This document shows, piece after piece, positions 1 through 7,807 of a stretch of DNA of 8,242 nucleotides. The position numbers and the translations under genes were made by a program. Position 1 is the first letter of the stretch; every line of letters starts with the position of its first letter. This stretch comes from Candidatus Heimdallarchaeota archaeon (lineage in GTDB: Archaea > Asgardarchaeota > Heimdallarchaeia > JABLTI01). The stretch spans positions 1-8,242 of the forward strand of contig JAGMDP010000250.1 in the NCBI GenBank assembly GCA_023128635.1. Direction: 5' to 3'. The notes under the pieces are model-generated. The model did no database searches and was not told the origin of the DNA. It worked only from the letters and a program-made list of their open reading frames with translations.

Positions 1-483
1 ATGGCTGAAAAAACACATGTCTCAAAAAGCTCTGCAAGAACAGACTCAATGTATTTAGTAAAACAAGTTCTTAACGGAATAATTGGTGATGCTGCTCAAA
101 TGGCTTATTGGTTGGAACTAGATGAAAATCAACTAAAATCACTTGTAGAGAATCCTGAAACCATTCGAAAAATAAAGAAAATAATGAAAGCTTTTGATGA
201 GGAGAAAATTAAACATCAAACATCAATGGACAAATTACAATTCTCAAGTTTTGATGCTACAGGCGATGATTGGTCAGAGATTTTATTGGAATTTGAAAAG
301 AAAAAAGAAGAACAATTAGCAGAAGAAAAACGATTGAAAGCGGAAGCGAAAAAACGCAAAGCAGAAGAAAGAAAAGCGAAAAGAGCTGCAGAAAAGAAAT
401 CTGCAAAAAAAGTACCGGAAAAGAAAAAAACTGATAATGAAGAAGAAGATAAGAAACAAGTTTCCCTTGATGATTTCTTTTAG
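1..483 (+). CDS. rfcL: Replication factor C large subunit, C-terminal part (5' end outside window)
   Basis: RFC-L is the large subunit of the clamp loader, which uses ATP to open and load the PCNA sliding clamp at primer ends. The 160 residues seen lack the AAA+ domains, so the gene very probably begins upstream and the ATG at base 1 is an internal methionine. Residues 1-70 resemble the C-terminal helical collar of archaeal RFC-L, as I recall the Pyrococcus protein: a K-x-H-[MV]-S start, then an A-A-x-x-x-x-x-L-x-L-[SD]-E helix (here around residues 31-42). Residues about 97-152 are a Lys/Glu-rich, coiled-coil-like linker. The last eight residues, QVSLDDFF (153-160), are a textbook PIP box (Q153, L156, F159, F160) for docking on PCNA, placed at the extreme C-terminus as in other archaeal RFC-L proteins. 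The alternative is a stand-alone or split C-terminal piece, if the ATG really is the start. Family call by memory of alignment only. Confidence 0.75.
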   Translation: MAEKTHVSKSSARTDSMYLVKQVLNGIIGDAAQMAYWLELDENQLKSLVENPETIRKIKKIMKAFDEEKIKHQTSMDKLQFSSFDATGDDWSEILLEFEKKKEEQLAEEKRLKAEAKKRKAEERKAKRAAEKKSAKKVPEKKKTDNEEEDKKQVSLDDFF

Positions 484-500
484 AAAAAGAACTTTAAATA
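484..500 (+). promoter_or_regulatory. Candidate archaeal promoter (BRE plus TATA box)
   Basis: Directly after the rfcL stop comes a purine-rich AAAAAGAAC stretch (484-492, BRE-like) followed by TTTAAATA (493-500), a close match to the archaeal TATA consensus. Initiation about 25 bases downstream would fall near 520-526, close to the TTG codons at 521 and 533 of the small ORF. A leaderless or near-leaderless transcript is therefore possible. AT-rich sequence produces such boxes by chance, so confidence is moderate. Confidence 0.4.
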
Positions 501-532
501 CTAATTCATCTAATGTTTAATTGGGAATAATA

Positions 533-700
533 TTGAATCATAAGATATCTTTCAAAGAGGTAATAAGTAAAACTCTCTTTAGAATTTTTTACGTTTTAAC
601 ATTTCCTTTTCGTTTTTGTATATTATTTATTCTAAAATCAAAACAATACGATGAAGCAAGAACAGATGCAGTTCGGTTAAGCTATAACTATCATGACTAA
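533..700 (+). CDS. Small hypothetical membrane-associated protein (55 aa)
   Basis: This frame is open from a stop at 518-520 to a TAA at 698-700, with possible TTG starts at 521 or 533; the second is chosen arbitrarily. From 533 the product would be 55 residues: a short polar start (MNHKISFKEVISK), an aromatic and hydrophobic stretch with two arginines (residues about 14-34, including FRIFYVLTFPFRFCILFIL), then a charged amphipathic end (KSKQYDEARTDAVRLSYNYHD). Codon choices (AGA, GCA, TTA, GAT, GAA) match the neighbouring genes. A promoter-like BRE/TATA lies just upstream. After the TAA the frame stays open for 12 more codons to a TGA at 737-739, so this could also be a decayed longer gene. 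I recognise no family. The support is an open frame longer than expected by chance and a protein-like composition. Confidence 0.4.
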   Translation: MNHKISFKEVISKTLFRIFYVLTFPFRFCILFILKSKQYDEARTDAVRLSYNYHD

Positions 701-704
701 TTAG

Positions 705-716
705 CTATTTTAAAAG
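705..716 (+). promoter_or_regulatory. TATA-like box upstream of the helicase gene
   Basis: CTATTTTAAAAG contains TTTTAAAA (708-715), about 60 bases before the helicase start. Initiation near 740 would give a leader of about 35 bases carrying the SD at 756-762. The same TTTTAAAA core occurs about 54 bases before the large surface-protein gene. It overlaps nothing coding if the small ORF ends at 700. Weak evidence in AT-rich DNA. Confidence 0.3.
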
Positions 717-755
717 AAAAACTAGCGAGTATCCTTTGAAATAGAAAAACTATCT

Positions 756-762
756 AAAAGGA
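756..762 (+). promoter_or_regulatory. Shine-Dalgarno-like site for the helicase gene
   Basis: AAAAGGA lies 12 bases before the TTG at 775, a little farther than usual. No ATG or GTG is available in the frame between the upstream stop (742-744) and the conserved helicase region, so this site and TTG 775 are the best pair for the start. Confidence 0.4.
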
Positions 763-774
763 ATTGCTGCTACA

Positions 775-2589
775 TTGAATTCGGAAAGTAATCAAGGTCA
801 AGATGATTTTGTTAATTTTTGGTCTAAATTAAATGATATCTTTCCCTATCTGAATTATCGAAAAGAACAATTCTCAATAATTACAGCCATCCAAAAAGCA
901 TCTCATAGTACAATACTGATCGATGCTGAAACAGGGAGTGGGAAAACCGCGGCAGTTTTATCAGCAATTTTGAGTAGGAAAGAAAAGGATGAACGGATTC
1001 TTATTTTTACTAAAATGCTAGGACAAATGGATGCCTGGTTTAGAGAACTAGGATTAATTAATGATTATAATCGAAAAGTTGGACAGAATATTTACTCCTT
1101 AATTCCAATGGTTGGGAAAACACATGTTTGTCCATTAGTTACGAAATTCACTAAAAAACAATTTTCACAAATTGGCTGTAGTTTATTTGATTGTACTCAC
1201 ATCAAGAAATTTCACTTCATGCAAAATGAATCTGGGAATTTCTACGCGCTCTCAAGACGAGTTAGATCCAGTATTGCAGATAACATCAAAAAAGGCATTG
1301 GACTTGCAGAAATTCTTTGGATGCTAGAAAACAAACTTGAGAACCTAGGTTGTCCCTATTTAGGACTAAAAACGGCTCTTAAAGATGCAGATATGGTTAT
1401 TACCACTTATCCATTTCTTTTGAATACAAAGCTAAGAGAAATTCTGTTTGAAAACATGAATATTGACTTGGCAAATACAACGATAATAATTGATGAAGCT
1501 CATAATCTCGCAAAAGGAAACATTGGAAACTTATCTTACAAAATTCTATATCGTGCTATCAATGAGATTGGTTCTCACAAAGTTTTAAATCTCTTGCAAA
1601 ATCTGCGTGGTCAAGAAGGATTGCATACTTTGGATTTGGAAGACAAAAACATACAAGACCTCAACAATTGTGGAAGGCAATATTTACTAAAACGATTCAA
1701 TCAAGGCAGTAAAGAAATAAGTAATACAATTAGAGTGAGTGAATTTCTAAATAATCACGATTTATGTTACTTAACATCTGACAAGAAATTTACTTTATAT
1801 CTAAAAGATCCACGAACAATTCTTAATCCTATGAAACTAGCAAAACATCTCATACTATTATCTGGAACATTCAGACCACTGAAACATTTCTCGAGTTTTC
1901 TCGGAGTACCAAATGCAAAGAAGATTTCTGTGTTATCTGAAAAAATCGGAAAAAACAGGATAATTCTAACTACAAATGATTCTCAATTAACAATGAAATA
2001 TTCTGAACGATCAAGAGAACGATTCCTATATTATTGCGATACCATATCACAATTACTGAAAGTAATTCCAGGACATACTCTAGTCTTTACACCAAACTAT
2101 GAATTAACTACTGTTTTTGCGAACCTACTGAAGACAAGATATGAAGAACGTCCTAACCAACCAATTACTAAATTAATAAATGAAGTGAAAAGCAGTAAAA
2201 CGAAGGTAGCAATTATTGCTCCGGCTCGTGGGAAAATATCTGAAGGGATTGAAATTGTGCAAAATGAAAAATCGCTTATTTCTGCAGTAATTATTGCTGG
2301 ACTACCGTACCCTCCTCCGTCAAGATCGTTGAAAGAAATCATAAAAGAATATAGTAAGTTTTGGGGAGGAGAACAAGCTGCAAATTATATGAATTACTTA
2401 CAAGCCGTTGTAACAATGAGACAGTGTTTAGGAAGAATGATTCGCTCAGAAAATGATGTTGGAGCATGGATTATTCTGGACAACCGAATTCCCTATATGA
2501 ATGTCTTCCCAAGAGCGATAGAGTGTAAGAATTCTGCAAAAATGATTGATCGTTTAAACTTTTTCTTTAAAGAACACAACCTGTCTTAA
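775..2589 (+). CDS. XPD/Rad3-family superfamily 2 DNA helicase with predicted 4Fe-4S cluster
   Basis: ATP-dependent helicase of the XPD/Rad3/DinG group, which unwinds DNA 5' to 3' in repair or replication; 604 residues, about the length of archaeal XPD. Motifs in order: Y-R-K-E-Q region at 28-32; Walker A E-T-G-S-G-K-T at 52-58; TTYPFLL at 210-216; DEAH box at 240-243; S-G-T at 363-365 (motif III); TLVFTP at 435-440 (motif IV); G-K-I-S-E-G-I-E at 486-493 (motif V); R-Q-C-L-G-R-M-I-R at 549-557 (motif VI). Four cysteines between Walker A and DEAH (C119, C135, C140, C193, the last in GCPY) sit where the XPD iron-sulfur domain lies and probably bind a 4Fe-4S cluster. Start TTG 775: an in-frame stop at 742-744 rules out a longer protein. 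Lying after rfcL suggests a DNA-maintenance role. Whether it is the orthologue of XPD or a paralogue (FANCJ-like or DinG-like) cannot be settled here, so no symbol is given. Confidence 0.9.
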   Translation: MNSESNQGQDDFVNFWSKLNDIFPYLNYRKEQFSIITAIQKASHSTILIDAETGSGKTAAVLSAILSRKEKDERILIFTKMLGQMDAWFRELGLINDYNRKVGQNIYSLIPMVGKTHVCPLVTKFTKKQFSQIGCSLFDCTHIKKFHFMQNESGNFYALSRRVRSSIADNIKKGIGLAEILWMLENKLENLGCPYLGLKTALKDADMVITTYPFLLNTKLREILFENMNIDLANTTIIIDEAHNLAKGNIGNLSYKILYRAINEIGSHKVLNLLQNLRGQEGLHTLDLEDKNIQDLNNCGRQYLLKRFNQGSKEISNTIRVSEFLNNHDLCYLTSDKKFTLYLKDPRTILNPMKLAKHLILLSGTFRPLKHFSSFLGVPNAKKISVLSEKIGKNRIILTTNDSQLTMKYSERSRERFLYYCDTISQLLKVIPGHTLVFTPNYELTTVFANLLKTRYEERPNQPITKLINEVKSSKTKVAIIAPARGKISEGIEIVQNEKSLISAVIIAGLPYPPPSRSLKEIIKEYSKFWGGEQAANYMNYLQAVVTMRQCLGRMIRSENDVGAWIILDNRIPYMNVFPRAIECKNSAKMIDRLNFFFKEHNLS

Positions 2590-2624
2590 TCATTTTTACT
2601 CGTTGAGAGTTTCCCCATTTAGAG

Positions 2625-2634
2625 CTTTTAAAAC
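2625..2634 (+). promoter_or_regulatory. TATA-like box upstream of the surface-protein gene
   Basis: CTTTTAAAAC lies within the 97-base gap after the helicase, preceded by purines (AGAG, 2621-2624). Initiation about 25 bases downstream, near 2655-2660, would leave a leader of roughly 30 bases that includes the SD at 2676-2680. This suggests the surface-protein operon has its own promoter. Position and spacing are plausible; the sequence is only a moderate match. Confidence 0.35.
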
Positions 2635-2675
2635 AAAATTCTTTGAGAAACAACTGAAAGCGAAATAGTTTAGCT

Positions 2676-2680
2676 GAGGT
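2676..2680 (+). promoter_or_regulatory. Shine-Dalgarno site for the surface-protein gene
   Basis: GAGGT, six bases before the ATG at 2687, is complementary to the end of 16S rRNA. It fixes this ATG as the start, and the lysine-rich signal sequence that follows agrees. Confidence 0.65.
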
Positions 2681-2686
2681 TGTACA

Positions 2687-5600
2687 ATGAAAAAGAAAGC
2701 ATTAGTAGTAATTGCCTTATATTTTTCCTTAATGTTCATACATTTGATTAACTTCAATGAAACAACAGAAGAAAGCATTGAAGATATACAAGTGGTATTC
2801 CAAGATGGTAATTTCGAACAAAACATAGATGTATTGAATATTCTTTCAAAAACACAAGGAACTCAACCAATCAATACTGTAATGCAACCTCTAGATTTAG
2901 TTACACCCTCGTACACAAATCTATCCTTATCTGAAGGAGAGCCAATTATAGAAGGAACTGAGATAACTCTCACTAGTTTAACCACATCTTCTGGTTATGG
3001 GGTTTCTTCCGGTGAAGTTGATTTCAAGGATTTAAAATTGCTGGCCATTGATAATGATACAACCACAACCAGTATTTATTCAAACAAATTTGCTTTTAGA
3101 ATTAATCTCCCCCAAACTACGATAATCTATGGATTCCTTACAGATGTCACTCCTACCGTCAGAGAGGACATTAATTTTTACATAAGAGATACTCTAACTG
3201 GTTCTGATATACGAAATGGAGTAGTAACAGGATACATTGCTAATAGTGCTCATGTTTCAAATCAATTATTGCATATTCCTTTCGAATATTGCGGAGGAGG
3301 TACACCTTTAACATTAACTGCAAACACAGATTATTATTTCTTACTAGAGCCAACTGTATCAATTTCTGATACTTTCTTTGAGTTAAGAGAATCTTCTGAT
3401 GTACCTGATGACATGAAAATCTATGAATGGTGGGGAGCGAATTATGCAGAGATAATAACTGATGCTAATTTTTATTTAATTACTGATGTTAAAACAATCT
3501 CAGAAGATAATTCTGTTGACTTTGATGGTTATGCATCTGCATTATGGACAACAGTGGACCAAGGCAGACATTCATTCATCGCCTGGTATAAAGGTTCAGC
3601 ATTTAATGCTGAAAGTTTTGGTTCAGCTATGCGAACCATCATACCCTCTACGGAATTACTGTTAGTGTCTATAGATCCCATAGTAACAGAATATAATGAC
3701 CCAACAATTTTGCAATCAACTGTGTTGATAGAAGCTGGGACTCCTGCTGAAGGAAAAACTGTGACTTTCCTCGCAAGTTTAGATGGACAGAGCTGGATAA
3801 CTATTGGATCTGCAGTAACGAATCTTTTTGGACAAGCATTATTGGAACATCAATTTGTTCTGGAACCAGACAACTATATCTTACGAGCAAAAGTAAATGA
3901 GTACTCTCTTGCAGATACAACACTAGAAATTCAAGTAGAGGGGATTAGTTGGTATAATGTAGACTTTCTTGGTCAATATAGAAATAATCTCGGAGCACCC
4001 ACGTATACAAAACTAAGTGCAATAATTCAAGTTAGAGATAATGATGATGAACCAGTGCCCAGTATGGATTTTGATTTATGGTACAAATTTGATGGTATTT
4101 ACGAAAGAATTCCTCATTATTTTACAACAAATGGAACTGGGTTTGGAGTTCTAGACCAAGGAATAGAGGATTTACTTGCTGGACACTATGTTGATACCCA
4201 TTACTTTACTCCTGCAGATTATGAATATGGCTACATAGGTAATTCCGCTTATGGTGATTCTATAGTTGAGAAAGGGATTTTAGAAATAGATTTACTAGAC
4301 TATTCTGCGAACTGGAATGATGATGTGCTCCTTATTGCCAGGATCACTTCTTTGGAAGAAGGATGGAATGGAATCACAGTTAGATTTTCATACTTTGATA
4401 ATTCTCAATGGGTACAAATAGGAGAAGTTAATTCAAACGCTACTGGTTATGCTCAATTCAATTGGTATCAAATGCCATTAATTATTGGTAATTATCTCCT
4501 CAAAGCAGAAACTTTGGAAAGTTCTCAATTCATTTCTGTGGAAAAAACGGTTAATTTTGATGTTGGTAGAAGAAACCTTGTCATTTCTATTCTCTACGAG
4601 GGAGAACTCATTGGTAGCGGTGAAGAAATCGATCTAGAATACACAAGTACTATAAATTTAGTCTTTTATGTTGAGTTTGAAGATGGAACACCTGCTTCCG
4701 ATATTCTAGTCGAAATCAATGGAAGACAATTTGGTGATACATATTATGGAAATATTGGTTATACAACTACTAATGCTTCTGGTTATGCGTTATTCAATGA
4801 TTATCATAACTTAACCCTAGTTGGAAAGCAATATCAGTGTGTAGCAGAAATTGCTCAAACAAGTAGGTATGAAGGATATGAATTACATTTCAAAATAAAT
4901 CTCATTAAATGTACCCCAGTTATTTATTTCGAAAATCAACAAGGGGAAAAAGGTACTTATACAGAATTAATTGCAATGGTTAAGAATTTAGAAGGAAGCC
5001 CATTGAGCTATGTTCATGTTCGGTTCATAATTAATGGAATTGTGTATGAAGGAATAAGTGATTGTTACGGTTTTATTCGAGTATATATTGCCCCAGAGTT
5101 ATCTACAGGACAGTATGTAGTAAACTGTATAACTATTGAAGACGAAAAATACAATTCTGCTCAAACGAGCGCGTACTTTTACTTATCAAAAGGATTGCCA
5201 TATTTCATCCTATTAGATGCAGCTGCAATACAAGATGGATTCTTAACAATTAGAGCTCAAGCATTTGATTCATTAGGAAGACCCATAGCAAACCTTACTG
5301 TCAGGATAACATTTTACGGTTGGAGTGAATTACTTACAACAGATGCAAATGGGCTTATAGAATATACTTTTTCTGCTATAGGATTCGATATTGGAAGTTA
5401 TCTCTCAGTATTAACTTTTGAGGGAAACGATGATTGGTATGATGTAACAACCACAGGGGAAGTATTGATTTACGAACAAGAATCAAATTTGGAGCTACTA
5501 ACAACAGAAATTACAATTACTTATGGAGAAGAGATTTACATCCAAGCTAAGCTTGAATCATTGCAAGGTTTACCTCTTGATAATAGAATTGTTAAATTCA

Positions 5601-7807
5601 TTATATTATTAGATGATGGCACAATAATTGAGCTTGGGCAAAACATTACCAATGTATACGGTCTTGTTTCCTTTAGAACAACAATAATTCATGTTCCTGG
5701 TTCTTTTGAAATCGGAGTTTCGTATACCGGAGCAGTTGACTTCGGACCCTCTGAACAATTCACATCATTTGTTATTCAGAAAGCACAAGTAGTAATAATT
5801 GGATCCGATTTTGATGCAATAGTAAATTCAACTGCAACTTTTAGAATAACTCTATATGATATGTTTGGTGCTCCCATTCAACAAGCAAAGATATATCTGT
5901 TTATTTGGTATGGAAATAATTGGGTACTTTTAGGTATATTTACCACAAATCAATTAGGGTATGTTGATATTTCGATTGTTATTCCATTCTCTTTAGGAGT
6001 TCACACTCTTAAAGCAGAATTTCAAGGAGACGATTTCTATAACAGTGGTTTTCTTGGATTAGAAATGACTGTAATTGAAGCTCCTCCAAAGATATTACCA
6101 GAAATAATTCTTAGCTCAGACGATCTAATTGTTGCTGATCATCAAGAAGTCATCATAGACATTACTGTGACAAATGCTGTAAGTGGCGCTGCTGTGATGA
6201 TTTATGTTTTCATAAACAACATATACAATGATACAGTTACCATCATCAATGGGTACGGTTACTTTTCCTGGCAGCCAACAAAAATCGGGCAGCATAATCT
6301 CACATTCCTCTCAGTAGAGGACACAGTCTACTTAATTTCATCTCTTGAAATAACAATACAAGTGGAGCAGAACATTCCTCCCGAATTAATTGGTTATTAC
6401 TTTGATGATTATATTTGTGAGGGAGAATCCTTTGTAATAGAAGCTAATTTCCATGATGTCTCTGGAATAAAATCAGTCTGGTTTATTGCAAATGGAACTC
6501 AATATGAGTTAGTTAAGGTTGAATCAATTTATACTACAACAATCTACATGCTTAGACAAGGAGTATACAATAATAGTCTAGTTGCAGAAGATATGCAAGG
6601 ATACATTGCTATATATGATCTTGATCCATTAACAGTTTTTGAAAGAAAAACACAAGTTTTGAAATACCATTTCGGTAATGTTGTGTTAGAATTTGGGCAA
6701 GAATTGAAATTTGAAGCCTTAATATATGCTGAAAATCCTCTAAGCCAAGTGTATTTCTTAATTAATTCTACAGAGTATCAAATGAGTCTAAGTTACCAAA
6801 TAGATGCTCATAGAAGTGTTTGGTTGATTGGCATTGATTCTTTAAATATCGGGAATTTTGAAATTAAGATAAAAATAGTTGAAGAATCTGGTAGTGTCTA
6901 TATTAGAACTATCTCAGAAAGACTATTAGTCATTCCAATAGCTCCTCAACTATTAGACTATTATTGGCAAATAGAGAGTGGAAAAAGTGATGATTTCATC
7001 TCAGGGAACATCACAATTGATTCTTATTATCCACTAGATCTCATTGAGGTTTGGATTGACGGTCAAAAATTAACAGTAACAATGATTACTGAAGGGGTTT
7101 ACAATTTCTATGGGTACGTCAGTCACACAAAAAGTCATGTTTTAACAATCAAAGTAACTGACATAATGGGAAGAGTTCTTACAGACGAAATTGAACTAGG
7201 TGGAATATCTGGTTCTTCAGTACTAACCATCTCTCTCGTAGTCTCAGTGCTTGTTATTGTAGCTTTGATTGCAGGAGCACTATATTTGTCACTGCAACGC
7301 AAAAACCGAACTCAAACAAATATTTCCTCATCTGAATTGGAACTACCGGATATAAGCGATGAATTATTGGAAACATTCGAAGATGAACCGCAATTACCTG
7401 ATGAATCAGTGAATCAAACTAAGAAATCTAAGTCACAAAACAAACGAAAAAAAGCAGTAGTTCTTCCGATAGCTTCTGTAGCAGATGATTTAGCAGAAGA
7501 TTTCCTAAATGAAACTTTAGAACCCGTTGAAATTGAATCTACACCTCAGCTAGAAGAAGTCAAAGAATATATTGCTAAAGTAAAAAATGATGGTTTGCTT
7601 CCGGATGAAAATGGTGAAATGAAGAAGACAATCGATGATTTGTCAAGTCTTACCCCAGAAATTGACATTAGAGTTTTGTCAAAAGAAGAACAAATGAAGA
7701 TTTTAGCTGCAGAAGAGGAATCTGAATCGCTAAAGTCTACAGTAATTAGTCTTAAGGAAATCGCAGAGGAAATTGATCAAACGTTTAGACAGAAAGGTGG
7801 TTGTTGA
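2687..7807 (+). CDS. Giant single-pass surface protein with tandem Ig-like modules and cytosolic tail
   Basis: A 1706-residue predicted cell-surface protein, probably an adhesin, stalk or receptor; ligand unknown. Residues 1-22 (MKKK, then hydrophobic 5-21) form a signal peptide or anchor. Residues about 90-320 form a beta-rich N-terminal domain of unknown family (landmarks GFLTDVTP from 149, CGGG at 202-205, NTDYYFLLEP at 213-222). About twelve Ig-like modules follow, with rough starts at 324, 420, 531, 628, 742, 837, 932, 1034, 1133, 1229, 1322 and 1418. The first nine share a T-N-x-x-G-type turn, like bacterial Ig-like (Big) folds. A transmembrane helix spans about 1512-1536, followed by R/K (stop-transfer), then about 170 cytosolic residues, mostly acidic with a basic patch (1579-1589), ending in Gly-Gly-Cys. 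More than a dozen N-x-S/T sequons lie in the outer part, fitting archaeal N-glycosylation. It overlaps the next gene by TTGA. No enzyme motif was recognised. Confidence 0.85.
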   Translation: MKKKALVVIALYFSLMFIHLINFNETTEESIEDIQVVFQDGNFEQNIDVLNILSKTQGTQPINTVMQPLDLVTPSYTNLSLSEGEPIIEGTEITLTSLTTSSGYGVSSGEVDFKDLKLLAIDNDTTTTSIYSNKFAFRINLPQTTIIYGFLTDVTPTVREDINFYIRDTLTGSDIRNGVVTGYIANSAHVSNQLLHIPFEYCGGGTPLTLTANTDYYFLLEPTVSISDTFFELRESSDVPDDMKIYEWWGANYAEIITDANFYLITDVKTISEDNSVDFDGYASALWTTVDQGRHSFIAWYKGSAFNAESFGSAMRTIIPSTELLLVSIDPIVTEYNDPTILQSTVLIEAGTPAEGKTVTFLASLDGQSWITIGSAVTNLFGQALLEHQFVLEPDNYILRAKVNEYSLADTTLEIQVEGISWYNVDFLGQYRNNLGAPTYTKLSAIIQVRDNDDEPVPSMDFDLWYKFDGIYERIPHYFTTNGTGFGVLDQGIEDLLAGHYVDTHYFTPADYEYGYIGNSAYGDSIVEKGILEIDLLDYSANWNDDVLLIARITSLEEGWNGITVRFSYFDNSQWVQIGEVNSNATGYAQFNWYQMPLIIGNYLLKAETLESSQFISVEKTVNFDVGRRNLVISILYEGELIGSGEEIDLEYTSTINLVFYVEFEDGTPASDILVEINGRQFGDTYYGNIGYTTTNASGYALFNDYHNLTLVGKQYQCVAEIAQTSRYEGYELHFKINLIKCTPVIYFENQQGEKGTYTELIAMVKNLEGSPLSYVHVRFIINGIVYEGISDCYGFIRVYIAPELSTGQYVVNCITIEDEKYNSAQTSAYFYLSKGLPYFILLDAAAIQDGFLTIRAQAFDSLGRPIANLTVRITFYGWSELLTTDANGLIEYTFSAIGFDIGSYLSVLTFEGNDDWYDVTTTGEVLIYEQESNLELLTTEITITYGEEIYIQAKLESLQGLPLDNRIVKFIILLDDGTIIELGQNITNVYGLVSFRTTIIHVPGSFEIGVSYTGAVDFGPSEQFTSFVIQKAQVVIIGSDFDAIVNSTATFRITLYDMFGAPIQQAKIYLFIWYGNNWVLLGIFTTNQLGYVDISIVIPFSLGVHTLKAEFQGDDFYNSGFLGLEMTVIEAPPKILPEIILSSDDLIVADHQEVIIDITVTNAVSGAAVMIYVFINNIYNDTVTIINGYGYFSWQPTKIGQHNLTFLSVEDTVYLISSLEITIQVEQNIPPELIGYYFDDYICEGESFVIEANFHDVSGIKSVWFIANGTQYELVKVESIYTTTIYMLRQGVYNNSLVAEDMQGYIAIYDLDPLTVFERKTQVLKYHFGNVVLEFGQELKFEALIYAENPLSQVYFLINSTEYQMSLSYQIDAHRSVWLIGIDSLNIGNFEIKIKIVEESGSVYIRTISERLLVIPIAPQLLDYYWQIESGKSDDFISGNITIDSYYPLDLIEVWIDGQKLTVTMITEGVYNFYGYVSHTKSHVLTIKVTDIMGRVLTDEIELGGISGSSVLTISLVVSVLVIVALIAGALYLSLQRKNRTQTNISSSELELPDISDELLETFEDEPQLPDESVNQTKKSKSQNKRKKAVVLPIASVADDLAEDFLNETLEPVEIESTPQLEEVKEYIAKVKNDGLLPDENGEMKKTIDDLSSLTPEIDIRVLSKEEQMKILAAEEESESLKSTVISLKEIAEEIDQTFRQKGGC
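3656..6370 (+). repeat. Array of nine divergent Ig-like modules, period about 100 residues
   Basis: Within the surface protein a turn motif recurs: VTNLFG (G382), TTNGTG (G485), NSNATG (G587), TTNASG (G699), SDCYG (G795), TDANG (G889), ITNVYG (G992), TTNQLG (G1091), INGYG (G1191). Spacings are 103, 102, 112, 96, 94, 103, 99 and 100 residues. Each is followed by a beta-strand and a [G/N]-x-[YHF]-x-[LIV] strand such as DNYILRAKV, GNYLLKAE or GVHTLKAEF. The copies are divergent in sequence, so this is an old protein-level repeat rather than recent DNA duplication. The three modules after 1229 lack the motif. Confidence 0.75.
7211..7807 (+). other. Transmembrane helix and cytosolic tail of the surface protein
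   Basis: Protein region, residues 1509-1706. The hydrophobic helix VLTISLVVSVLVIVALIAGA starts at 1512 and is followed by R/K/N residues, so the Ig array is outside and the rest inside. The tail has an acidic stretch (about 1545-1575), a basic patch KKSKSQNKRKK (1579-1589), and two or three predicted amphipathic helices, including LEEVKEYIAKVKND and SLKEIAEEIDQTF, before the final GGC. No kinase, phosphatase or known signalling domain is visible. Confidence 0.6.
7793..7799 (+). promoter_or_regulatory. Shine-Dalgarno site inside the surface-protein gene for the next gene
   Basis: AAAGGTG lies within the last codons of the surface-protein gene, four bases before TTG 7804. The TTG overlaps the TGA stop (TTGA), the usual layout of translationally coupled genes. 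This argues that 7804 is the real start of the downstream gene even though its frame closes after 18 codons. Confidence 0.55.

Noticed and set aside
1..483. A novel small PCNA-binding protein (160 aa with terminal PIP box)
   Set aside because: The N-terminal half matches the helical C-terminal region of archaeal RFC-L, so it is better read as the 3' end of rfcL cut by the window edge.
554..590. Stem AAAGAG/CTCTTT (554-559, 575-580) followed by a T run, as a terminator
   Set aside because: The stem is only six AT-rich base pairs with a 15-base loop, and it lies inside the probable small ORF.
2097..2342. Minus-strand ORF of 81 codons
   Set aside because: It lies entirely within conserved helicase motifs IV-V coding sequence, lacks its own ribosome site and looks like a shadow frame.
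2593..2597. T5 run after the helicase stop as a transcription terminator
   Set aside because: Archaeal terminators can be T-rich, but five Ts in AT-rich DNA are too common to call.
2596..2826. Minus-strand ORF of 76 codons across the gap and the start of the surface gene
   Set aside because: It is antisense to the promoter, SD and signal-peptide region of a clear gene, with no recognisable domain.
7304..7540. N-glycosylation sequons as topology evidence
   Set aside because: Sequons also occur in the predicted cytosolic tail (NRT, NIS, NQT, NET), so their presence alone does not mark the outer side.
7805..7807. TGA as a selenocysteine codon
   Set aside because: No SECIS-like structure or redox motif could be identified, and an SD plus overlapping TTG explain the junction as a normal stop.
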